Part shown: in pieces, positions 57,589 to 64,000 of the stretch
Layout: each line of letters begins with the position of its first letter
Position numbering within the stretch: the first letter of the stretch is position 1
Assembly (NCBI GenBank): GCA_965227045.1
Contig: OZ245718.1
Location: forward strand, 992,001-1,056,000
Reading direction: 5' to 3'
Source of the DNA: UBA10649 sp965227045
GTDB lineage: Bacteria; Actinomycetota; Actinomycetes; S36-B12
Length of the DNA stretch: 64,000 nt
Program-made: the position numbers and the translations under genes
The notes under the pieces: generated by a model
Database searches by the model: none
Told to the model about the DNA's origin: nothing
What the model saw: the letters and a program-made list of their open reading frames with translations, nothing else

Positions 57589-58488
57589 ATGAACTCACGG
57601 CTCCTTGCCCTCCCCGTCCTGCTGTCCGCCGGTGCACTGGTCCTGTCTGCCTGCGGAGGTCCCGGTGCGGCGGAGGACACGAGCGGCAAGACCTCGGTGG
57701 TCGCCGCGTTCTACCCGCTGCAGTACGCGGCGCAGGCGGTCGGCGGAGACACGGTCTCCGTGACCACGCTGACCGAGCCCGGGATCGAGCCGCACGACCT
57801 CGAACTCACCGCAGCGCAGGTCGCCCAGATCGCCGAGGCCGATGTCGTGCTGTACATCAAGGGATTCCAGCCCGCAGTCGACGAGGCGGTCGAGCAGCAG
57901 GCCGGTGACCGCGCGATCGACGTCGCGGCCGGACTCGACAGGCTCAACGGTGACGAGTCCGAGGGCCAGGCGCTCGATCCGCACGTGTGGCTCAACCCCC
58001 AGAACATGGCGAGCATCGGCGACGTCATCGCAAGCCGTCTCGCAGAGGTAGACCCGGACTCCGCCGCGGCGGTAGCGGCGAATGCATCGTCCCTGGACGA
58101 CTCGATGGCCGCGCTCGACGGTGAGTACAAGGCCGGGCTGGCGACGTGCGCGCGCACGGACATGGTCGTCAGTCATGAGGCGTTCGCCTACCTCGCCGCC
58201 GCCTACGGGTTGACCCAGGTCGGGATCTCCGGGCTGTCGCCCGAGGCCGAGCCGAGCCCGGCGCGCATGCGCGATGTCGCCGACCTCGTCGCGCGAGAGG
58301 GCATCACGACGATCTACTACGAGACCCTCGTCGATCCCAAGGTCGCGCAGACGATCGCCGACGAGACCGGGGCCAACGCCGTCGTGCTCGACCCGCTCGA
58401 GGGACTCGCCGCCGACTCGACCTCCGACTACGTTTCGGTGATGCAGCAGAACCTCTCCACCCTCAAGACCGGTCAGGGCTGCACATGA
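57589..58488 (+). CDS. znuA: Zinc ABC transporter, substrate-binding lipoprotein
   Basis: The 299-aa precursor has a lipoprotein signal ending LVLSACGGP, then a ZnuA/AdcA-type metal-binding fold: EPHDLELT (first His), DPHVWLNPQNM, VVSHEAFAYLAAAYG and IYYETLVDP. These hold the His residues and the acidic ligand for Zn or Mn. It lacks the His-rich loop of some ZnuAs. A Zur operator (57555-57569) sits on its promoter, which supports zinc. It is followed by the ATPase and permease genes. Confidence 0.93.
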   Translation: MNSRLLALPVLLSAGALVLSACGGPGAAEDTSGKTSVVAAFYPLQYAAQAVGGDTVSVTTLTEPGIEPHDLELTAAQVAQIAEADVVLYIKGFQPAVDEAVEQQAGDRAIDVAAGLDRLNGDESEGQALDPHVWLNPQNMASIGDVIASRLAEVDPDSAAAVAANASSLDDSMAALDGEYKAGLATCARTDMVVSHEAFAYLAAAYGLTQVGISGLSPEAEPSPARMRDVADLVAREGITTIYYETLVDPKVAQTIADETGANAVVLDPLEGLAADSTSDYVSVMQQNLSTLKTGQGCT

Positions 58489-59258
58489 CGGCTACCGAGG
58501 AGATCGTCCGCATCGATCGACTGTGCGTCGAATTTGACGGCGAGCACGTCCTCGAGGACGTGGACCTGTCGATCACTGCCGGCGAATTCGTCGCGATCCT
58601 CGGCCCCAACGGCAGCGGCAAGACGACCCTGGTACGCGCGATGCTCGGGCTGCAGAAGTACGACCACGGCCGCATCACGCTCTTCGGTGTCCCGCTTTCA
58701 CGCTTCACGTCATGGCAGCGGGTTGCCCTGGTCCCCCAGCGACTGCCGGGCGCGTCAAGCATTCCGGTCTCGGTGTGGGAGGCGGTACTCAGCGGCCTGA
58801 TCTCCCCCAAGCGACGGTGGCGCCTCATGAACCGGTCCGAGCGGGCCGCCGCCACCAAGGCGCTGAACGACGTCGGCCTGTGGTCGAAGCGGCACTCGCG
58901 CCTCGACACACTGTCCGGCGGCCAGCAGCGACGGGTTCTCATCGCTCGCGCCCTCGCCAGTGGTGCGGACCTCCTCGTCATGGACGAGCCGACCGCTGGC
59001 GTCGACGCGGAGCACGTCGGCAGGCTCACCGAGTTGCTCGGGCAGCTCAAGGCGGAAGGCACGACGATCATCGTCATCACCCACGAGTTGACGGGCATCA
59101 CGCACCTCGTCACGCGTGCCATCGTCCTGGACTCGAACGCCCGCGAGTCGGTCGTCTACGACGGGCCGGCGCCGGTGCCTGGGATCAGCCCTGACCACGT
59201 CCATCATCACGACGACTCCGTCGAGCACTCGCACGGCGTCGTGGGACTTGAGACCTGA
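58485..59258 (+). CDS. znuC: Zinc ABC transporter, ATPase subunit
   Basis: The 257-aa protein is an ABC ATPase with Walker A GPNGSGKTT, signature LSGGQQRR and Walker B LLVMDEPTAGVD, and a switch His in VITHELT. A His-rich C-terminal end (HVHHHDDSVEHSHG) may bind zinc. The start ATG overlaps the znuA stop, and its stop overlaps the permease start. It energises import across the membrane. Confidence 0.95.
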   Translation: MTATEEIVRIDRLCVEFDGEHVLEDVDLSITAGEFVAILGPNGSGKTTLVRAMLGLQKYDHGRITLFGVPLSRFTSWQRVALVPQRLPGASSIPVSVWEAVLSGLISPKRRWRLMNRSERAAATKALNDVGLWSKRHSRLDTLSGGQQRRVLIARALASGADLLVMDEPTAGVDAEHVGRLTELLGQLKAEGTTIIVITHELTGITHLVTRAIVLDSNARESVVYDGPAPVPGISPDHVHHHDDSVEHSHGVVGLET

Positions 59259-60082
59259 TGTCCCTTCTCGACTTCGACTTCATGCGGCGTGCGCTGGTCG
59301 CCGCTGCACTGGTCGGCCTGATCGCGCCCCTGATCGGCGTGTTCCTCGTTCAGCGTCGCCTCGCTCTGCTGGGTGACGGGATGGGCCACGTCGCGCTCAC
59401 TGGTGTCGGTCTGGCCTTCCTGCTCGGCACCGCGCCGATTCCCACGGCCATGGCCACTGCCGTGATCGGCGCGTTCCTCATCGAGTTCATCCGCTATCGC
59501 AGTCGCACCGCAGGCGATGTCGCGCTTGCACTGCTGTTCTACGGCGGCATCGCTGGCGGCGTGATGTTCGCATCGCTCGCGCCCGGGCGAGGCACGGCCT
59601 CGCTGAACTCCTACCTGTTCGGTTCGCTGTCGACCGTCGCCGAAGGAGATCTCGTCGCACTCGGCGTGCTGTGCCTGTTTGTCGTTGCCGTGATCACAAT
59701 TCTGGGACGCGAGCTCTTCGCCGTGAGCCTTGACCCCGATGTCGCTGCAGTGCAAGGGATTCGCGTGCGTGCGATGAGCACCCTGATGGCGGTTCTGGCC
59801 GCGGTCGTCGTCGTCGTCGGCATGCGGGTGGTCGGACTGCTGCTCGTCAGCGCAATCATGATCGTTCCGGTCGCCGCTGCCCAGCAGGTGACACGCTCGT
59901 TCCGCGGGACCGCGGTGCTGGCGATCATCCTGGGACTCGTGGCGAGCGTCGCGGGCCTGGTCGGCTCATTCTACGTGGAGGTGCCGCCCGGGCCGGCGAT
60001 CGTCCTCGTCGCGCTTGCTTGCTTCGCCGTCCTCGCGGTCATCGCCGTTCCTGTGCGCCGGCGCAGCAGGGAGGCAACATGA
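59258..60082 (+). CDS. znuB: Zinc ABC transporter, permease subunit
   Basis: The 274-aa protein has about eight helices of the ABC-3 family, with GLIAPLIGVFLVQRRLALLGDGMGHVAL near the N terminus and MRVVGLLLVSAIMIVPVAAA. This is the pore-forming subunit of the ZnuABC system. TGATG coupling joins it to znuC and ATGA to zur. Confidence 0.94.
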   Translation: MSLLDFDFMRRALVAAALVGLIAPLIGVFLVQRRLALLGDGMGHVALTGVGLAFLLGTAPIPTAMATAVIGAFLIEFIRYRSRTAGDVALALLFYGGIAGGVMFASLAPGRGTASLNSYLFGSLSTVAEGDLVALGVLCLFVVAVITILGRELFAVSLDPDVAAVQGIRVRAMSTLMAVLAAVVVVVGMRVVGLLLVSAIMIVPVAAAQQVTRSFRGTAVLAIILGLVASVAGLVGSFYVEVPPGPAIVLVALACFAVLAVIAVPVRRRSREAT

Positions 60083-60474
60083 ACGCCAGTCCGCAGATCC
60101 GCCAGACCCGCCAGCGCACGGCGGTCAAGGACCTCCTGGACGGGCAGGACGGGTTTCGATCCGCGCAGCAGGTACACGACCTCCTGCGTCAGGCCGGCGA
60201 GTCCGTCGGCCTGACGACCGTCTACCGCTCACTGCAGGCGCTGGCGGCCACCGGTGACGTCGACCTGCTCATCAACGACGACGGCGAGACCGTCTACCGC
60301 AAGTGCGGCACCGCACACCATCACCATCTCGTGTGCCGTCAGTGCGGGCGAACCGTCGAGATCGCCGGGCCAACCGTGGAATCGTGGGCAGACCAGGTCG
60401 CCGCACAGCATGGCTTCAGCGATGTGAGCCATACGCTCGAGCTGTTCGGCGTGTGCCAGGAGTGCCGCGCCTAG
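60079..60474 (+). CDS. zur: Zinc uptake regulator, Fur family
   Basis: The 131-aa protein has a winged helix (TRQRTAVKDLLDG to GLTTVYRSLQAL) and a zinc-binding dimer part: HHHHLVCRQCGRTVEI and VCQECRA carry the structural CxxC pairs, and HHHH is the regulatory metal site. As the last gene of the znuA operon with a Zur box at its promoter, it should repress its own operon in excess zinc. The gene context makes Zur better than Fur. Confidence 0.92.
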   Translation: MNASPQIRQTRQRTAVKDLLDGQDGFRSAQQVHDLLRQAGESVGLTTVYRSLQALAATGDVDLLINDDGETVYRKCGTAHHHHLVCRQCGRTVEIAGPTVESWADQVAAQHGFSDVSHTLELFGVCQECRA

Positions 60475-61268
60475 ATCGGAGTGTCGTTCGGCACGGCCCC
60501 GCCGTACCGTCGATCGCGCGACGCGTAGATCTCGCACGCACGCCACAGGTGCCGCCTGTCGAAGTCGGGCCAGAGCGTGTCCATGAACACCAGTTCCGCG
60601 TAGGCAGACTGCCATAGCAGGAAGTTGCTCGTGCGCTGCTCCCCCGAGGTGCGCACGAAGAGGTCGACGTCGGGCATGTCGGACTCGTCGAGGTACTTCG
60701 CGAACAGCTTCTCGTCGATTCGATCGGGGTCGACGCGACCGACTCGAACGTCGCGCGCCAGCGCGGCTGCCGCGTCGGCGATCTCCGCGCGGCCGCCGTA
60801 GTTCACGCACATCGTGAGTGTCAGTTTCGTGTTGGCATCGGTGAGTTCCTCGGCCGCCTCGAGTTCCTTGATGACACTGCGCCACAGCCGCGGACGGCGA
60901 CCGGCCCACCGCACGCGAACTCCCAGCTCGTTCATCTCGTCGCGCCGACGACGGATGACGTCACGGTTGAAGCCCATGAGGAACTTCACCTCGTCGGGTG
61001 AGCGCTTCCAGTTCTCCGTCGAGAATGCGTAGGCGGACAGCCAGCCGATGCCGAGTTCGATCGCTCCCTCGACGCAGTCGAACAGGCTCGCCTCGCCAGC
61101 CTCGTGGCCAGCGGTGCGCGGCAGGCCACGCTCCTTTGCCCACCGGCCGTTGCCGTCCATCACCAGCGCCACGTGACGCGGGACGAACGCCGACGGGATC
61201 GCCGGCACGATTGCGCCCGACGGATGCGGCGTGGGGGGGCGTGCTGGCGTGCGCGATCGGCGGGCCAT
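60471..61268 (-). CDS. uppS: Polyprenyl diphosphate synthase (UppS/isoprenyl transferase)
   Basis: The 265-aa protein has the cis-prenyltransferase core: ALVMDGNGRWAKERGLPRTAGH with the diphosphate-binding Asp, LSAYAFSTENWKRSP, and the C-terminal DVDLFVRTSGEQRTSNFLLWQSAYAELVFMD. It makes the long-chain lipid carrier for cell-wall precursors. The ATG is adjacent to recO (its stop is directly before the uppS start). Its 3' end overlaps zur by 4 nt, tail to tail. Confidence 0.95.
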   Translation of the reverse strand: MARRSRTPARPPTPHPSGAIVPAIPSAFVPRHVALVMDGNGRWAKERGLPRTAGHEAGEASLFDCVEGAIELGIGWLSAYAFSTENWKRSPDEVKFLMGFNRDVIRRRRDEMNELGVRVRWAGRRPRLWRSVIKELEAAEELTDANTKLTLTMCVNYGGRAEIADAAAALARDVRVGRVDPDRIDEKLFAKYLDESDMPDVDLFVRTSGEQRTSNFLLWQSAYAELVFMDTLWPDFDRRHLWRACEIYASRDRRYGGAVPNDTPI

Positions 61269-62003
61269 CTACTGCCTCCTGTCGACGAGTGGCAAGGACC
61301 GCAGTCCACGTTCCAGGTGCCATTGCAGGAACGCTGCAACAAGTCCGCTTGCCTCGCGCCGATCGCGGGTGTCGCTTGCGTCGGCCACCTCCCAGTCTCC
61401 GCTGAGCAGAGCACCGAGTAGGGCGATCGTGGCGACCGACGGAGCGGCCGAGCCGGGTGGCCTGCAGTTTGTGCACACCATGCCGCCGGTGGGGATCGAG
61501 AACGCGCGGTGCGGGCCATCCGCACCGCAGCGGGCACATTGCTCGAACGATGGTGACCACCCGGCGACCGCGAGGGAGCGCAGGAGATAGGAGTCGAGGA
61601 TGAGCTCGCTGTCGTGGTCCTCCCCCACCAGCGACCGCAGTCCCGCGACGAGCAGTGCGAACTGCTGGACCGAGGGCTCGCGCTCCTCGGGAGTCAGTCG
61701 CTCGGCGGTCTCGAGCATCGCCGTGCCCGTCGTCCAGCGCGGGTAGTCGCCCGACAGCAGCGCGCCGTGCGCGGCGATCGACTCGACCTGGGTGACGGTG
61801 TCGAGGGACCGACCCTCATACAGCTGGACGTCGACGTGACTGAACGGCTCGAGACGGGCGCCGATGCGGCTTGAGGTCTTGCGCACACCGCGTGCCACGC
61901 CACGGACACGGCCGTGGCTGCGGGTGAGGAGGGTGACGATGCGATCGGCCTCGCCCAGCTTCTGGGTGCGCAGCACGATTGCCTCGTCGCGATAGAGGGG
62001 CAC
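61269..62003 (-). CDS. recO: DNA repair protein RecO
   Basis: The 244-aa protein starts with the OB-fold segment PLYRDEAIVLRTQKLGEADRIV, then VRGVARGVRKTSSRIG, LLSGDYPRW, and a zinc-binding loop with CARCGADGPHRAF and VCTNCR. RecO helps load RecA onto SSB-coated DNA. Start GTG 62003. It is in the usual actinobacterial recO-uppS pair. Confidence 0.93.
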   Translation of the reverse strand: MPLYRDEAIVLRTQKLGEADRIVTLLTRSHGRVRGVARGVRKTSSRIGARLEPFSHVDVQLYEGRSLDTVTQVESIAAHGALLSGDYPRWTTGTAMLETAERLTPEEREPSVQQFALLVAGLRSLVGEDHDSELILDSYLLRSLAVAGWSPSFEQCARCGADGPHRAFSIPTGGMVCTNCRPPGSAAPSVATIALLGALLSGDWEVADASDTRDRREASGLVAAFLQWHLERGLRSLPLVDRRQ

Positions 62004-62071
62004 GCTACATTCTCTCTACCCGAGCGGTGCGGGACCGCATCGGCGCACGGAGAGGTTCTCGGGAGGTGCGA

Positions 62072-63226
62072 ATGAGCGACCCCTCGCCCACGGGCGGCGC
62101 AGAAGGACCGCGCCAGGAGGCCGATCCCGACGACAAGGAAGCTCCCGGTCTGCCGGTTCGGATCGCCTTCGATCACGGCTACCTGCGTCGCACGCTGCTG
62201 CTCATCTTCGTCGCGATCGTCATGTTCCAGGTGGTCATGTGGTCGTGGAGCCTGCTCGGCCGCTTCGCGTTCAACCTCCTGCTCGCCTGGCTGGTGGCGA
62301 TCTCCTTCGATCCGGTCGTCAGCTGGCTCGCGCACAAGGGCATGAGACGAGGGGCTGCCACCGCGGTCGTCGCCGTCGCCGTTCTTCTGCTGCTTGGCGG
62401 ATTCATCGCCCTCTTCGGCGGCGTGCTGGCCACCCAGGTCACCGACCTCGTGCTGGCACTGCCCGGCCTCGTCCTCGACATCGTGAGCTGGATCAACTCG
62501 ACCTTCGACTCCCGGATCGATCCGAACGAGATCATCGACAACCTCAACCTGACCTCCTCTCAGATCACCGAGATCGCGACCGGCCTCGCGGGCGGGATCC
62601 TCGGCGTGCTGGCCGGCGTCGTGAGCGTCATAGTCGACTTCATCACCGTGGTGGTCTTCGCGTTCTACTTCTCAGCGGATGCGCCGCGCATCAAGCGCTT
62701 CATCGCCTCGTGGCTCAAGCCCGCGCAGCAGGTGACGTTCATCAAGATCTGGGACATCTCCGTGACGAAGGCCGGCGGCTTTGTCATCTCGAAGATCGCG
62801 CTGGCCACCTTGTCCGCGGTCTTCCACGTCGGCTTCTTCTACCTGATCGATGTGCCCTACTGGCTCCCGATGGGCATCTTCGCCGGCGTTGTCAGCCAGT
62901 TCATCCCGACGATCGGCACGTACATCGGCGTCGCGCTGCCCGCGCTCTTCTCCGCATTCTCCGATCCGTGGGATGTGCTGTGGATCGTGCTGTTCGCCAC
63001 CGTCTACCAGCAGATCGAGAACTACGTGTTCACCCCGCGCATCTCGACCAAGACGATGGACATCAACTCGGGCGTGGCGCTAGCCGCGGTGTTCATCGGC
63101 GCGGCCCTGTTCGGTCCGATCGGCGCGCTGATCGGCATCCCGCTGGTGGCCATCGTCATCGCGGTGATCGAGGCCTACGGGCAGCGCTATGAGCTGCACC
63201 CCTTCGTCGAACGCCGCGCCGACTAA
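62072..63226 (+). CDS. AI-2E family transporter (permease)
   Basis: The 384-aa protein has eight helices with the AI-2E family end region: GIFAGVVSQFIPTIGTYIGVALP and QQIENYVFTPRISTKTMDIN, then AVFIGAALFGPIGALIGIP. Members export or exchange small molecules or ions; the AI-2 label is historical. GGGAGG lies 5 nt before ATG 62072. It is divergent from recO and convergent with era, with a hairpin after its stop. Confidence 0.88.
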   Translation: MSDPSPTGGAEGPRQEADPDDKEAPGLPVRIAFDHGYLRRTLLLIFVAIVMFQVVMWSWSLLGRFAFNLLLAWLVAISFDPVVSWLAHKGMRRGAATAVVAVAVLLLLGGFIALFGGVLATQVTDLVLALPGLVLDIVSWINSTFDSRIDPNEIIDNLNLTSSQITEIATGLAGGILGVLAGVVSVIVDFITVVVFAFYFSADAPRIKRFIASWLKPAQQVTFIKIWDISVTKAGGFVISKIALATLSAVFHVGFFYLIDVPYWLPMGIFAGVVSQFIPTIGTYIGVALPALFSAFSDPWDVLWIVLFATVYQQIENYVFTPRISTKTMDINSGVALAAVFIGAALFGPIGALIGIPLVAIVIAVIEAYGQRYELHPFVERRAD

Positions 63227-63231
63227 CCCGC

Positions 63232-63292
63232 GCCGACCTTGACGTTCCGCCCAGTTCCGGCGCGAAAAAGTGGGCGGAACCTCAAGGTCGGC
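63232..63292. terminator. Bidirectional hairpin C (22-bp stem, one mismatch)
   Basis: Bases 63232-63253 pair with 63271-63292 with one mismatch (63243 opposite 63281) around a 17-nt loop. It lies between convergent genes (stops 63226 and 63297) and so can end both transcripts. The outer stem, GCCGACCTTGA, is shared with hairpin A at 1805-1861; the inner stem differs. Confidence 0.85.
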
Positions 63293-63296
63293 GGGG

Positions 63297-64000
63297 TTAG
63301 AAGCCGAGTCGCCGCAGCTGTTTGGGGTCCTTCTGCCAGTCCTTGGCGACCTTGACGCGGATGTCCAGGTAGATCGGCACGCCGAGCAGCATCTCGATCT
63401 CCTTGCGCGCCCGGGTGCCCACGTACTTCAGGCGCGATCCGGCCTTGCCGATGACGATCGACTTCTGCGAGTCGCGCTCGACGAACAGCGAGGCACGGAC
63501 GTCGGTCAGCGGGCGATCGGCAGGGCGGTCCAGGCGCGGTTCGATCTCGTCGACGACGACCGCGATCGAGTGCGGCAGTTCGTCCTCGACGCCATCGAGG
63601 GCGGCCTCGCGAATCAGTTCCGCCACCGCGATCTCCAGCGGCTCCTCGGCCGAGTCGCCGTCGGGGAACAGCACAGGCCCCTCCGGCAGGTTGGCAATGA
63701 GGCGCTCCGCGAGCAGCTGCACCTGCACGCCCGTCAGCGCCGACACGGGAACGACCTCGCCCCATTCGATACCGACCTGCTCACCGAGATCGGACACCTC
63801 CGCGAGACGCTCGGCAAGCACTGCATTGCTCACGGTGTCGACCTTCGTGACCACGGCGACGATCGGCTTCTTGCGCAGGAAGGACAGTTGAGTGGCGATG
63901 AAACGATCACCGGGTCCGACGAGCTGGTCCGCCGGGATGCACATGCCCACGATGTCGACGCTCGTCCAGGTCTCGCGCACCTGGTCGTTCAGCCGCTCGC
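63297..64000 (-). CDS. era: GTPase Era, C-terminal part (5' end off window)
   Basis: The visible ~234 residues begin inside the GTPase domain: FLRKKPIVAVVTKVDTV carries the G4 motif as TKVD rather than NKVD. VSALTGVQV is the G5 SAL motif. A C-terminal KH domain follows, with VERDSQKSIVIGKAGSRLKYVG, the GxxG loop. Era binds 16S rRNA during ribosome assembly. The start is beyond base 64000. Confidence 0.94.
   Translation of the reverse strand, partial: ERLNDQVRETWTSVDIVGMCIPADQLVGPGDRFIATQLSFLRKKPIVAVVTKVDTVSNAVLAERLAEVSDLGEQVGIEWGEVVPVSALTGVQVQLLAERLIANLPEGPVLFPDGDSAEEPLEIAVAELIREAALDGVEDELPHSIAVVVDEIEPRLDRPADRPLTDVRASLFVERDSQKSIVIGKAGSRLKYVGTRARKEIEMLLGVPIYLDIRVKVAKDWQKDPKQLRRLGF

Noticed and set aside
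1805..63292. Hairpins A and C as ends of one large mobile element
   Set aside because: They are each self-complementary palindromes, and essential housekeeping genes lie between them; no transposase or target duplication was seen.
63840..63860. Era G4 motif TKVD as a defect
   Set aside because: Thr for Asn in this motif occurs in other actinobacterial Era proteins as far as I recall, and the rest of the protein is intact.

Overview
The window is high-GC, densely coded DNA with the gene content and order of an actinomycete (phylum Actinomycetota). The evidence is a FAS-II operon ending in an AccD6-like carboxyltransferase, a DUF3145 gene, a SigK/RskA pair, DUF222-HNH protein, an alpha2-type glycyl-tRNA synthetase, and the backbone order era-recO-uppS-zur-glyS-dus-dgt-dnaG. 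I cannot name the genus. Genes are tightly packed, many start and stop codons overlap as ATGA, GTGA or TGATG, and no intergenic gap exceeds about 165 bases. No CRISPR array, transposase, integrase or rRNA was seen.

Layout. 1-5 kb: fatty acid synthesis (fabD 3' end with a BCCP-like tail, fabH, acpP, fabF, carboxyltransferase), then DUF3145 and the biotin transporter bioY. 6-9.7 kb: a probable SigK regulon consisting of a membrane-anchored sulfite-oxidase-family molybdoenzyme, a Met-rich fasciclin lipoprotein, sigK and its anti-sigma factor; the first two genes have the same promoter, CAATCC-N15-CCGAAT. 9.7-30 kb: metabolic and accessory genes, including a PLP decarboxylase with a divergent TetR, an S51 peptidase, a chagasin-like inhibitor, an enoyl-CoA hydratase, a two-gene xanthine-dehydrogenase-like enzyme, two tandem EamA exporters, an 8-oxoguanine-deaminase-like amidohydrolase, tRNA-Met, an acid phosphatase, a class I-like HMG-CoA reductase, an S53 peptidase, guanine deaminase and a ChrB-N protein.

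30-35.5 kb: tRNA-Asn, dnaG, a class V aminotransferase and dgt. 35.5-47.2 kb: a redox island lying between dgt and dus. It holds an ApbE/FMN-binding/ferric-reductase trio, CtaG, and an oxidase operon (cupredoxin-like protein, subunits II, I and III, CopD-like protein, small membrane protein, TlpA), followed by a SanA-like protein and VKOR. Subunit I aligns with A-type heme-copper oxidases but lacks the K-channel Lys and Thr and the Mg-site Asp. 47-64 kb: dus, two tandem DHA2 exporters, a diguanylate cyclase, DUF222-HNH, glyS, a phosphoribosyltransferase, a Zur-controlled znuACB-zur operon, uppS, recO, an AI-2E family permease and the 3' part of era.

Two themes run across the window. Many genes have a TANNNT hexamer 6-7 nt upstream of the start codon, consistent with leaderless transcripts. 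Long perfect or near-perfect intergenic hairpins occur, and two of them, 61 kb apart, share the same stem core.
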